64,000 nt of DNA from Piromyces finnis (lineage: Eukaryota > Neocallimastigomycota > Neocallimastigomycetes > Neocallimastigales > Neocallimastigaceae), in NCBI GenBank assembly GCA_002104945.1, contig MCFH01000029.1, positions 434,001 to 498,000 of the forward strand, given 5' to 3'. The notes beneath the pieces were generated by a model that was not told where the DNA came from, made no database searches, and saw only the letters and a list, made by a program, of their open reading frames with translations. A program made the position numbers and the translations under genes. Shown here one piece after another: positions 39,376 through 50,563 of the stretch. Numbering within the stretch: the stretch's first letter is position 1; every line of letters starts with the position of its first letter.

Positions 39376-40319
39376 AAATTTTATTTTTAAATTTTAAATA
39401 AAAAATCCAATACTTTATATATCCCAGTATTTATAAAATATCAATTAATTAAATTAATTTTTCCTCATTGTGTTGGCTCATTTCTTTATAAAAAAAAATG
39501 GTTAAGTTTTAATATTGATTATTAAATAGATTTATATGAAAAAAAATAAGAAAGCCAATTATAAGTAAAATAAAGCAAATTAATATCAAAAAAAATTATT
39601 TTTTTTTTTTGCTTTTTGTTTGTTTGTGTTTTAAAATCCATTAATAAATGCTTAAACTTTAATTATTATTATTTTTAAGTTTTATTTAAAGATGAATAAT
39701 ATTAACGGGCGAATAATGATATATGTAATATTGGGTAATTTTAATATTAATTTCTTGAAAATCAAAAATATAAATTTTTAAAATGGGATAAACGAAATGA
39801 TTAACTTTAAAATACTATGAAATGTAAAAAGTAATAAAATAATAAAGTATATTATAAGCTTTTTTTTTTAATAGTAAAGATTTTATTATAATTATATAAT
39901 TATTTATTTTTTTTGTTTATTTGGTTTTTTATAATAAATTAGTTTCATCATTCCTATAAAAAAGAAATATTTTCAATAATACATTAATATTAAAATGTAT
40001 ACATTGAGTGTTTACGTATTAAAGAAATAAAAAATTAAAGTTGCCATAAAAAAAGGATTAAATTCTATTTAAAACATAAATAAAAGTGAAAAGGAAAAAA
40101 AAAAAGTTTAATTTTGAAAGAATAAAAATAAATTAAGAGAAATAAAAAGTAAAAAATAAAAGTAAATTCTAAATAAATAAAGTGTTAAATGAATAATATA
40201 TCTATTTAATATACCCTTTATAACATAAAGAATGAAAAAAATATTGAAAAACAACATTAATATTCTTTTATAAATAAATACCCTTTTATTTTAATAACAA
40301 TAAATATATATTAAATAAT
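39376..40319. other. Intergenic region between GH43 and CPBP genes
   Basis: GH43 3' UTR side and CPBP promoter side. A/T-rich with purine-rich (GAAAAA/AAATAAA) sequence from about 40080 to 40160. No gene seen. Confidence 0.5.
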
Positions 40320-41009
40320 ATGGAATACAAACCAATTGAAAATAAAATAGATATTTCTGATGAAGAGGATTCCTATTCCTTGGATAGTGAAAACCATAAT
40401 ACTACACATAACATTGTAAATAATGAAAATACAGTAATTGATATTAATGACAATGAACTTCTATATGAAGACAATGATAGTGAAATAGAAAATGCTAAAA
40501 AAGAAAAAGCCCGTATTGGATTTTTCAAACAATTTTTAATAAAAAAAGTATATAAGACAGGGTTAATAGGTTATATTTCACTGGTTTCTTTTAATATTAT
40601 TTATAGTGTAATATTTGGAAGTTTTTTAGAAAATATACAAAATTCAAATGAAGAAGATATAAATGAAATGATTAAATTACATCCAGTGATGATGATGACT
40701 TATGCTTGTATATTTGCACCAATGATTGAGGAATTTGTTTTTAGAAAATTGATGTTTGGATTTATAAAGCGATACTCAAAAATTTTAGCATATATTATCT
40801 CTTGTTTCTTTTTTGCATTCGGTCATTTTGGATTTAGTTTTACTATCCTTTTAAATGAAATAGGTTTTTTCCCAATATATTTCATTGCCGCTGCAATTTT
40901 AGCATACATTTACGATTATGATGGATACATTTTAGCATCAATGATTGCACATATGTTATATAATAGTACTATGTTAGTATTAGGAAGTTTGCTTGAAGAA
41001 GAAATATAA
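40320..41009 (+). CDS. CPBP-family (CAAX/Abi) intramembrane metalloprotease-like protein
   Basis: A 229-residue intronless membrane protein. Residues 1-65 are an acidic, Asn-rich soluble tail. Hydrophobic segments follow at about 80-103, 121-136, 154-176 and 183-222. The three CPBP (CAAX protease and bacteriocin-processing) motifs are present: motif 1 EEFVFR with Glu137, Glu138 and Arg142; motif 2 FAFGHFG with His169; motif 3 HMLYNS with His211 and Asn215. These are the residues used for catalysis in Rce1-type glutamyl proteases. Sequence style and length are closer to the bacterial Abi branch than to eukaryotic Rce1, which cleaves prenylated CAAX proteins. A role in CAAX processing, protein maturation or something else cannot be decided. 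It lies beside the bacterial-like GH43 gene on the same strand, so transfer is plausible. Confidence 0.85.
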   Translation: MEYKPIENKIDISDEEDSYSLDSENHNTTHNIVNNENTVIDINDNELLYEDNDSEIENAKKEKARIGFFKQFLIKKVYKTGLIGYISLVSFNIIYSVIFGSFLENIQNSNEEDINEMIKLHPVMMMTYACIFAPMIEEFVFRKLMFGFIKRYSKILAYIISCFFFAFGHFGFSFTILLNEIGFFPIYFIAAAILAYIYDYDGYILASMIAHMLYNSTMLVLGSLLEEEI

Positions 41010-41562
41010 AATTATACATATAGATATATATTTTTTGGAAAAACAATAATAACAACAATAAAGTAAAACGGAATATAATAAATAAATAAAATTTTGAAAT
41101 AAATAATAAAATTATCCTATAACTTTTAACTATTTTAAAAAATTAATTCATATACTATTCACATACCCATAAATATTGCAATAGATACTATTCTATTCTT
41201 TATACAAATAATTATAAAATATTTTCTTTATATAATTATTTTATATCTTGTTAATAATATAAATTGATTATTTTTTATATTTTTATTAATATAAAAGAGA
41301 GAAAATATTACAATAAATATAATCTAAAAACCAAATACCATGTAAATATAATATTAAAAATAATATAATAATAAAAAGGATAATAATATAATAATAATAA
41401 TAAGAATGAAAATAAAAAAAAAAAAAAAACATTAAATTTATATTACTATATTTTCTTGATAATAATTATTTTATTTTTTTTATTATTAACATTAAATGAA
41501 TTAGCTCGATAATATTTACAAATAATTAAAAAAAAATTAAGTACTGAAAAAATAATTATTTT
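41010..41562. other. Convergent intergenic region
   Basis: Between the 3' ends of the CPBP gene (+) and the TOPORS-like gene (-). AT-rich with poly-A at 41415-41429. No feature recognised. Confidence 0.5.
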
Positions 41563-43569
41563 CTATTTTTCTTTTTCTTTTAATTTTTGTTGTGTTAAAT
41601 AATAATCCTTAACAGCTTCAAATGGGATCTATAAAGTTTTAATAATAATAGGAATTAATTCATTATTTAATTATTGTATTATTATGTAAGAATTATAAAA
41701 TTCATATTACTTTATGATCGGATTTTTTTTCGTATTGGGTTTCACGATCATACGTTTGAATATTGAAGGGTGAGTTTATGAAACCTTTTAATTCATAAAT
41801 AAAATGGTTAGTTTTATCTTTTAAAAATAAAGAAATTTCATCCATGGCTTCCTCTGAATCTAAATCATACCTAGTTTTTACCAATATTCAATATATATAT
41901 ATATATATATATATAATGTTTGTTATTGTTTATTATCCTTATTTTTTCTTTCATCATGTCATATATTACCGTTTTATTATACGAAGAATAAAATCACGAA
42001 TAAGATCTATTTCATCTGTATGTAATATAGCTTTAATATCTCGTTCAACCCAAGGTATTATTCTATCAAATTTTGCTTTATATTTTGTTAAGTATTCTAA
42101 ATCTTTTTTTTTTTTTTTATAATAAAAAGTATATATTATAGATTAAAGATTTAATATAATGATTATTATATATATTTATATATTGTAAATGTATAATACA
42201 AACAAGTTTGACTTTCTTTTAAAACTTTATATTTTTCAGGTTGTTTTGAATATAAACCTTGAGTATATATTTTACTTTTGATAGCAGACAATTTTAAATT
42301 AAAAACATTAATAAAAATATTTAAAAAAAAAAAAAAAAAAGATATTTATTAATTATATTTTTAAAGTTTTCTTTTAGAAAATGATGTATGTATAAATATA
42401 CCTTCGATAGTCAATACCATCTTTATTATTTTTGTTATTTGATAATGAAAATAAAGAAGGGTAAGAATATTGATGGTTTCTAGGGTATATTTCTTTCCTT
42501 GATTGTAATTATTATATTGATATAGATATTTTAGTATTACATCATTCATTCATTTTTTTTTAAAAAAAAAAAAAAAAAAAAATTTGGTTTTTAAACCTTT
42601 TCGGTTTTTGGTGTTGAATTTCACCTTCTCCAAAGTATATCTAATTTGTATATTATATATATGAATATATGTACACGTTATTCAATAATTATTTAAGCCT
42701 TTTTAAAAGGAATTACAAAAGCTTTTATAGTATTTAATATTATTATTTTTTTTTTTTACTTTATCATAGGTATATTCATCTTTTATATTGTAAATAGCAA
42801 AATCATAATGTCGTTTACATAAAGGACAATTCTGTGATACTTTGGACCATTTTTTAATACAAACATTACAAAAAGCATCTAATAAAAAATAAAATCATAC
42901 ATATTAGAGACTTTTAGGATTATTTAATTATATATTTATTTTTATAATTCAAATTAACAATTCAAACATATTAATTGAACTACGTGCATATATTTAATAA
43001 AATTAATGAGAAGATTAATTAAATATAAGGAAACAAACATAAATAAAATATGAAATTTCAAGAAAATATATATTTGAATAATGAAATTTCACATTTTAAA
43101 ATTCACATTTGAAATTTCAAATTTGGATTTTAAAATTCTGTATATATATATACTAATTTAAATTGAAGCGTGATAAGTAAAAATAATAATGTCATTAAAT
43201 TTAATATTTAGAATAGGTGAAAAAAAAAAAAAAAAAAAAAAAAAAGAATGAATTACGATAACAAGGATCTAATAAAGTTTTATTTAAAAAGGATTCTAAA
43301 CAAATTGGACAAGTTATTAAATAGTCGTCATCATCAGTGTCATTTTCAGTATTTTTATTTTTTTCTTTTGGATTATCAATTTTTATTTTTTTAATATTTG
43401 AATTTTCAAATGTTTCCGAGAGTTCATGAGGCCTTTTATTTTTTTGATATTTACTATCTAGTTTTTCATAATCTAGAGTTGAAATGTCTAAACCTTGACC
43501 TTCTTCTGAATCATAGGAATTATCTTCAGTCGATTCTGAATTTAAATATTCCTGATAATAATTGGACAT
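41563..43569 (-). CDS. TOPORS-like RING-finger E3 ubiquitin/SUMO ligase
   Basis: Eight exons (43569-43257, 42878-42760, 42640-42597, 42497-42402, 42274-42204, 42102-41970, 41870-41711, 41628-41563) give 333 residues. An acidic N-terminus with a basic KRPHE...KKIKIDNPK region precedes a C3HC4 RING: Cys87, Cys90, Cys103, His105, Cys108, Cys111, Cys122, Cys125. The His and the second half of the RING appear only after splicing exon 1 to exon 2 (DPCYHAFCNVC). Downstream blocks are typical of the TOPORS family: DYRRSKIY, then RIIPWVERDIKAIL, then RYDLDSEEAMDEISLFL and FINSPFNIQTYDR. This family acts in the nucleus as a ubiquitin and SUMO ligase linked to transcription and DNA damage. The protein is compact compared with animal TOPORS (about 1,045 residues), lacking the long SUMO-binding and RS regions. 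Confidence 0.9.
41891..41914. repeat. (TA)n dinucleotide run in TOPORS-like intron
   Basis: About 12 TA units in the intron between exons 6 and 7. Confidence 0.8.
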
Positions 43570-43793
43570 TATTTTCTTTTAATTTTTTTTAAAATACTAT
43601 TTTAAATATATATACATATTTACTATATTACTAATTTTTTTAACAAAGTAGAAAAAAAAAATTTTTTTAAATACTATAAAGGAAACCACTTAATTAAAAA
43701 TTCTATTTTTCTTTATATATTTTATAAGAATTTGAAATCAAAATTTATTATGGTAATAATTTTATTAATAATTTTATTAATAATTTTATTCAT

Positions 43794-43836
<43 letters not shown>

Positions 43837-43877
43837 TGTATGTATGTATGTATGTATGTATGTATGTATGTATGTAT

Positions 43878-43968
<91 letters not shown>

Positions 43969-44210
43969 TTTTATTTTATTTTTATTCAATATTACAAAAT
44001 AAATAATAGATTTCAACTAGAAAACTTTTTTTTTAAAGATTTAATTTAAACTTTTCAGTTGATATAATATATTTAATTTATTTATTATTATAATGAATAT
44101 AATCATTATAATCAATGTGTTATATCACTATTACTTTAAATATTTGAATAACAATTCTTATTATTAGTACTGGTATTATTTGTCCAATAAAATATCCAAT
44201 TTTCATTTAA
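43570..44210. other. Intergenic region with compound tetranucleotide array
   Basis: TOPORS-like promoter side and 3' side of the LamG-like gene. It is dominated by the TTTA/TGTA array described separately. No gene is seen; the long open frame through the array is a product of the repeat. Confidence 0.5.
43791..43971. repeat. Compound (TTTA)n-(TGTA)n-(TTTA)n array
   Basis: About 180 bases. TTTA units run to 43836, ten TGTA units fill 43837-43876, and TTTA units continue to about 43971. The sharp middle block suggests a single A/T-to-G change that then expanded inside the array. Confidence 0.95.
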
Positions 44211-45588
44211 TTAATATGGTGGTGGTAAATCATCATCTATTCTTTCATAAAAGACTTGTTGTTGGGAATCATATGTTGGTAATGGTTGAGAATATTCTGT
44301 AACAAAGTTATTAGCTAAATCAGCAGCAAAAGCTATGTTGCAACAAATAATTTTCATTGTTTTTTGTTTTTGTTTTTGTTTTTTTTTTGGCAATTCATTA
44401 AAAAAAAAAAAAAAAGGAAGTTATAAAATTTTAATAAATTTAATATTTCTAGAAAATTATAGAATATCAATATTAAAAATTAAATATATATATATATATA
44501 ATTTACCAGTAATGATAGATTCATCAAAAGCTTCTAAATTAAATATAAATCTTTCAATAGTACCGTCAAATTCATTGGAAGGTTTTAAGTCTTTATTTGT
44601 CATAGCACCAAGACGGAAGTAAATTTGATTTTGATTTTCATTAGAAGAATTACCATCATCAGCTTCATATGAATAGCATTTAATGATTTCTTTAGTTTTA
44701 AATATGCCTGACAAGCCATTGTTTAAATACATACGAATTTCATTATGTTTTCTTACAATAGCAACAACATTTAATCTATCATAGATAACAGATTCAATTG
44801 ACTTTAAATAGTCATCAGTGGAAACAGAGTTACTTTGATCAGAACAGCAAAAAGTTAATTTTCCATCAGCTGTAAGGTTGAGACTGAACTGATACCTATT
44901 TTCAATAGTAATTTTTGATTTTATATAATTAGAAAAACTTTATAAATATCAATGATACTTTACTTTTATATCCAATTTCCAAAGTTTCATGGGTAAAAAA
45001 GTTAATAAAAAAATAGTAATAATAATAATAATAAAATATATTTTATAATTGGTATTGTATTGTATTTTATTATCTATCTAAATCTTAATAATATTTCTCC
45101 TATTAAATACGAGGAAATATATTGTATTAAAAATAATTTTGTTGAAATGAATTTCCTCAATTCTCATTATTATATTTCTAAAATAAAATTATATTACTAT
45201 TTATTTTTATTTTTTATGTGATTTTTACTGTTATTTATATAAATTAATTGTTTATAATTATTGACAATCCAATAAATCCATTTAATTATTTTTATTTTTT
45301 TTTTTTTATAAGCCAATTCGATAATCAATTAATTATTTAAAAATAAAAAAAAAAAAAAAAAAAAGAGAGAGAGAGAGAGAGAGTAAATGAAAAAAAAAGC
45401 ATTTTTATCTTGTAAATTTACTTTTGGTCATCATTAGTCTTTTGGTAACAGAAAAGAGTTTTAATATTTTTAGTTTCTGGTTGTAAAGGAGTAAACCATA
45501 TTAAAAAAGAGAAATCAGAATAACCAATTGAAAATGGAGTGATATCAACATATCCAGTATCTGGTGTGATTTTTCTATTTAAATCCAT
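44211..45588 (-). CDS. LamG/concanavalin-like domain protein with C-terminal PPPY motif
   Basis: Three exons (45588-45422, 44895-44507, 44332-44211) give 225 residues. There is no signal peptide or membrane segment, so it is probably cytosolic. Residues about 5-190 look like one beta-sandwich of the laminin-G/concanavalin-like type: FSFLIWFTPLQ, LFCYQK, then QFSLNLTADGKLTF, VVAIVRKHNEIRMYLNNG, IYFRLGAMTN and FDGTIERFIFNLEAFDE, a pattern typical of such folds. The C-terminus is a short tail ending exactly in DDDLPPPY, a PY motif that in known proteins binds WW domains of Nedd4/Rsp5 ubiquitin ligases. I do not recognise the full protein. Intron 1 is unusually long (526 bases) and holds a GA run at 45364-45383. 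The nearby BRI3-like gene also has PPxY motifs. Confidence 0.75.
45364..45383. repeat. (GA)n run
   Basis: Nine to ten GA units following a poly-A stretch, inside intron 1 of the LamG-like gene. Purine-only on the plus strand. Confidence 0.85.
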
Positions 45589-46877
45589 ATTTATTTTTTT
45601 TTCTATTTTATATATGAAAGTTAATATTAATGATATTTTTAAAGTATTTTTAACGAAGATTGATGTATTATAATTATAAAATTATCAATTCTAGTTTTAT
45701 ATATATATATATAATAATAATAATGCTAATTATTTTTTTATTATTACCTTTTTAATGTTTTTTATTTGTTTCCTGTATTTCCAGTTGTTTATTTGTTTGT
45801 TTTGTTTGATTTATCTTTAGTTTGTATTTAATTTTTTTTTTTTGTTCTATTTACAAATGAAAAAAAAAAAAAAAAGAACAAAAAGAAAAGGAAAGAAAAA
45901 AAGTGAAATATAAAATTTTTATTAATTTTACAATTAATTAAAAAAAACTTTAATAAATATAAAAGTAAAATAGAATAAAATAAAAAAAAAATTCTAAATA
46001 TTTAAATCTCTATATTATAAAAAAAATGGATAGTAGTAATATTGCTTTTTTGTATAAAAAAAAAAGTTTATACAACTCAATAAAAGTTTAATAATAATGA
46101 AATAAATCCATCTTAAATAATTTTATAAAATTTCTTTTATTCTTTTATTTTTTTTTTTTTATTAAAATTTAATGAATATTTAGTAAAGAAAAATCAGTTT
46201 AAAATGACCAAAAAAACGTTACAATAAAAAAAAAAAAAAGATACATTACATATCAGATCAGAACTCTTTTATAAATAATTAAATATTTTTTGAAAACATA
46301 TAAAAATAAATACAAATAATTCTATTTATATATCTATTTTATATTATTTCATTTATTATTCTTGTTCATTATTATCCAATTTAAAAAATTTTGTATTTTA
46401 AGCAATATTACTCAACTTTTATTTTATATTCTAAAAAGAACAAAAAGAATTTATTAATTTAATAGTATGTCTTTATCATAAAATGTTTTTTTTTTTTTTT
46501 TTTTATTTATTATTATTATGACTTATGACTTTGAAGATTTAAACTTTAGTTTTATTAATTTTAGGATATTCTTAATTAGTAATATAATATTTAAAAAAGT
46601 TTAAATAAGCCATACATTTTTTTATATATATAATATAAAAATAAATTCCTATATAATGAATTTTATAAATATATATAAAAAACCCATAATTTTTAGTAAC
46701 AAAAAATATTTATATATATAGTTATATTAAAATAAGTTTTTTATTAATTTTATAAAGTAATTGTAATAACAACATACATAATATTCTTAAAAAAGAAAAA
46801 TAATAAAAGAAATAATAATAACAGCAATAACTTACTCTTTATTTTTTTAGATATAAACTAAAATAAATATAATATAA
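45589..46877. other. Divergent intergenic region
   Basis: Shared upstream region of the LamG-like gene (-) and the Ser-rich gene (+). It contains poly-A at 45860-45875, poly-T at 46485-46503 and a short TA run at 45698-45711. No coding sequence seen. Confidence 0.5.
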
Positions 46878-47366
46878 ATGGCTTATAATAATTTACACTA
46901 TGGATCTACCAATAGTAGAATGGAACGTTTTTTTAAAGATTCATCTTCTGTTCCTATGGGTGTTCTTCGTGATAAACGTGGATTTCCTCTCCCAGCTTCA
47001 AGAGCTATTCCATTAACTGCAGCTAATAGAGGTTTTGATCATGATATTTCCACTGTTGGACGTGAAATTGATGTTGCATATGATTACAAAAAAAGACAAT
47101 TAGAACGTTCAAGTTCAAATTTAAATGCATTTTCTGTTTCAGATCCAAACCTTTTTGCATCTACAAAAACATCAAATATGAGACCATATGCTTCAATGGA
47201 TTCATTATATTCTTCTAGTGATTCTTTAAACAATTCATCTTCATCTTCAGTTATTTCTAATAGTTCTTCATCTTCTAATATTAGTATTTCACGGTTTAGT
47301 TCAGCTTACATGGATTCTCTTGATCCATCTTTTATGTCTCATTATGTATCTTACGATTTAGATTAA
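46878..47366 (+). CDS. Small Ser-rich hypothetical protein
   Basis: Intronless, 162 residues, ATG at 46878 in a clear context. I do not recognise the family. Residues 1-75 have a non-random composition with Arg, Pro and Gly (NSRMERFF, VPMGVLRDKRGFPLPASRAIPL, VGREIDVAYDYKKRQLERS). The rest is Ser-rich, ending in Tyr/Asp residues. There is no signal peptide and no membrane helix. The N-terminal block and the balanced codon use argue for a real gene rather than a chance frame. The Ser-rich tail could be phosphorylated, but that is inference. It lies in a divergent pair with the LamG-like gene. Confidence 0.7.
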   Translation: MAYNNLHYGSTNSRMERFFKDSSSVPMGVLRDKRGFPLPASRAIPLTAANRGFDHDISTVGREIDVAYDYKKRQLERSSSNLNAFSVSDPNLFASTKTSNMRPYASMDSLYSSSDSLNNSSSSSVISNSSSSSNISISRFSSAYMDSLDPSFMSHYVSYDLD

Positions 47367-47568
47367 ATTAACTAACATTAAGAATGAAATATGAAAAGAA
47401 ATCCGATTTTAAATATATATAAAGATATTAGTTAATTATAATCAACAACTACAAAAATGTTAAAAAAAAAAAAAAAAAGAGTAATGAAAAAGTTTTTTTT
47501 ATTGTTATTATTCTTTTAAATTAAACTAATATTCTCTTTCAATTTATTTTATTATTATAAATTACTTT

Positions 47569-47613
<45 letters not shown>

Positions 47614-48294
47614 GTTAAAAGATTGTAATATTATTTAATATTATGTAAATATAAAGACAAAATTAAGAAATATATAATAAATACATGAAACATTAATACA
47701 AAATAAAATTAAAAAATTGAATATTCATTTTTTATATCTTGAATATTTAATCAAAAAAAAAAAAAAAAAGGAAATAAAAATAGAAAAAAAAAAAGCTAAA
47801 TACACTGGAATAAAAAAAAAATGAGTAATAATAAAATATAAAATGTTTATATGTTTTTTATATCATTTTATTTAAATATATTATTTACAATACTTACATA
47901 TTATTATTAGCGTTCTATTAATTTTTTTTTTTTTTTTTTTTTATTTTCTTATTATATATATAGTTTTTAATTTATAAATGATAGTATTTTTTATTTTAAT
48001 AGAAAAAAAAAAAAAAAAAAGATATCTTGGTCATATTTAACATTTATAATTTATTATTATAAATATTCAAGTTTCCTTTTTTACAATTTGCAATGTTAAA
48101 ATATTTTGTATTATTTTCCAACTTTAAGATATATTCGTGATTCGTGTATGAATTATGTTATTATTATTTCTTAATTTCATCTTTCTTTTAATATTATTAA
48201 TTTTTTGTAATATTTCTTAATATTGAATTATTTTTTTTTTTTTTTTTTTGAAATATTTTGGATATATTGATTTCAATCTTTAAAGCTTTTCCTA
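47367..48294. other. Convergent intergenic region with long homopolymers
   Basis: Between the 3' ends of the Ser-rich gene (+) and BRI3-like gene (-). It holds poly-A at 47462-47478 and 47573-47611 (39 A), 47754-47769, poly-T at 47923-47942 and 48232-48249. No gene seen. Confidence 0.55.
47573..47611. repeat. 39-base poly-A tract
   Basis: One of the longest uninterrupted homopolymers in the window. Its true length may be uncertain because of sequencing slippage. Confidence 0.9.
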
Positions 48295-48726
48295 CTAATT
48301 ATTTGTAAAATAACCTACGGCAAAACCTATACGTCTAGCTCTTTCACCAGCTGGATCTGAATGAGGAGGACTATCATCATCATCAAAAGCTTTGTAAATA
48401 TATCCACATTTCTTACATTTAGCATCCTTTAATTTATGACAACAATATATTCCACCACATGGACAGCAAAACAATGCCAAACAAATACCCCAACCAGAAT
48501 ATGATTCTTCCCATTCATGAGCACCACCTCTATAACAATGAATTGGTCTTCCTTGTTCATCTACAGCATTTCTATCTTCTGGAAGTTCAATATGTTCTGT
48601 TCCCATTTGAGGTCTTGGTGGGTATTCTGAATAACCTGGTGGTTTCTCATTTAAATTTTCAGTAGAATTATATGATGGTGGTGGAGCTTCATTATCCATT
48701 AATTTATCTTTGGAAGTAGTTTTCAT
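48295..48726 (-). CDS. BRI3-like cysteine-rich membrane protein with PPxY motifs
   Basis: Intronless, 143 residues. The N-terminal third is Pro-rich with two PPxY motifs (PPSY in NEAPPPSYNST, PPGY in KPPGYSEYPP), which in known adaptors recruit WW-domain ubiquitin ligases of the Nedd4/Rsp5 type. The centre holds a short hydrophobic stretch with clustered cysteines (GICLALFCCPCGGIYCCHKLKDAKCKKCG). This matches the brain-protein-I3/LITAF-like pattern: a membrane-inserted Cys-rich hairpin followed by a CxxC. Related proteins sit on endosomal or lysosomal membranes and help cargo sorting. The end is acidic and then basic (GERARRIGFAVGYF). Exact ortholog is uncertain. The reverse strand of this gene also has an open frame, which I treat as a shadow. 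Confidence 0.75.
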   Translation of the reverse strand: MKTTSKDKLMDNEAPPPSYNSTENLNEKPPGYSEYPPRPQMGTEHIELPEDRNAVDEQGRPIHCYRGGAHEWEESYSGWGICLALFCCPCGGIYCCHKLKDAKCKKCGYIYKAFDDDDSPPHSDPAGERARRIGFAVGYFTNN

Positions 48727-50563
48727 TTTTTTTAAATACTATAGTTTAAAAAAAAACCACACAACAATTTATTGATTTAAAAAGTTGAAATTAATTGTAA
48801 AAATTTAATTTTATATTGTTATACTTTGGTATATTTTTTTTTCTAATAAGTTTATATAATTGATAACTTGTTGCTTATTGATATAAAATATATGTTTAAT
48901 ATTTCTAATACTTCTTATTTAAAAAAAAAAAATATGGTATTAGATTTAATATACTTTTAAAAAAGAAAAAAATGAAGAAAAGCCTTTACTTGAATTTGAA
49001 AAGCTTTTTTGATTTAATATTACTTTCTTATAATAATTAACCAATATTTAAAAATAAACTTTATTTAATAATAAAATAACTTTTTTTTTTTATTTTTTTT
49101 ATCTTTTCTTTTTTTTGAAAAGGCAATAAAAAAAACTAAAGCCGTTTTTTTAATTAATTGAATTCTTTATTATGTGATACAAAATCAAGATTGTTGAATA
49201 CTGAGCCACAAATAATATTATTAAAATAAAAAAAAATAACTAGAAAATAAAAAAAGAATAGCAGCAATTGGTATCATAATTATTTTATTGTGGCCAGGTT
49301 TTTATTAATATTGATGAATAATAAAGCCACAATAATTTATTTAAATAATATTTTATACTATTTATTTTATTTAATATTATTTTAATATATTATAAAAAAC
49401 AATAATTAATAATTATATATTAAAAATGATAAAAATAAATATAATCATAATATATGAATTTTAATAAAAAACTAAATTGAATTAAGAAGAAATAATTTAA
49501 TTTATATTTAATTAGTTTTTTAATCTATTTAAAAATTTAAAAAGAAACTATTTATATAAAAAGTGGTTTAAAGTTGGTAGTGATGATTATCAAATAATAA
49601 TAGTAATAATAATTAATAATAATGTTCTTTTCTTATTTAATACTAAACATTATATTGGAAGGGTTATTATTAAAAATATTTTAAAATAATACAAATATTA
49701 TCTTGAAATGTTATAATGATTTAAAAATATCATTTAATAATTTAAATATTATCTTGTAAGATGATAATAGTTAAAAATATTATTTAATAAAACTCTTTGA
49801 TAATATTGTTAATTTTATAACTTTTAGATATAAGAGTTAAAAAAAATAGAAATATAATAATATTATGATGATAAATAATTATTATTTAATAAAACTTTTA
49901 AATCTTAGATAATATTTAGTTGAATTAAATATTCATATGTCATAATAATAAGAAATCTTAATAAATGAAATAATACATTATTATAACTACTGATAAAATA
50001 TAATTTAAATAGAAAATATACAAATGAAATAACAAAAAAAAAAAAAAAGATAAATACTATGATGTAAGGTGGTTCATTTGAAAAAAATAAAAAGTATTAT
50101 TTATGGCTATCTCTTTTTTTTTATAGTTAAATCAATGAGTAATAATCCATTTTATGTGTGTATAATTTTATAATTTGTAAACTAAAACTATCGAACATAT
50201 TTAATAAAAACCTATATAACCCTAACCTTATACTTATTTAATATTTTTTAAATTCATGTAAAAGTATAATTATAAAATGTAGAGTAATGTATTGTACTAA
50301 ATATAATAACGTATTATCCAATCATTATTTATAATAATTTAAATTTTTATTTTTTTTTTTTTTGAAATTATTTTCAAAGGTTAATTATATATAGTCAAAC
50401 GATACTATAATAATTAATTAAAAAGGATATAGCAATATTTAGTTTTGCTTTATCTAAATAAATAATATTTTATTTTTTATTTTTTATTTTTTCATACAAT
50501 ATTGCTTCTTTAGTACATTTTCCTTCATATATATAATACATATAATACATTTATTTTAAAAAA
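48727..50563. other. Divergent intergenic region between BRI3-like and BUD23 genes
   Basis: About 1.8 kb, AT-rich. It contains a degenerate 50-base tandem duplication (about 49690-49790), an ATTT/poly-T mix at 50349-50363 and TTTTTATTTT repeats at about 50468-50493. It should hold both promoters. No gene seen. Confidence 0.5.
49690..49790. repeat. Degenerate ~50-base tandem duplication
   Basis: The sequence pattern AAATATTATCTTG ... TTAAAAATAT(C/T)ATTTAATAA occurs twice with a spacing of about 50 bases (first copy from about 49693, second from about 49744), with several mismatches. A weaker echo follows to about 49925. Confidence 0.55.

Noticed and set aside
43732-44049. 105-codon frame with Phe-Ile-Tyr-Leu repeats
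   Set aside because: It is the translation of the TTTA/TGTA microsatellite, not a gene.
48459-48665. 68-codon plus-strand frame over the BRI3-like gene
   Set aside because: Antisense shadow; the minus-strand protein has the recognisable Cys-rich and PPxY features.
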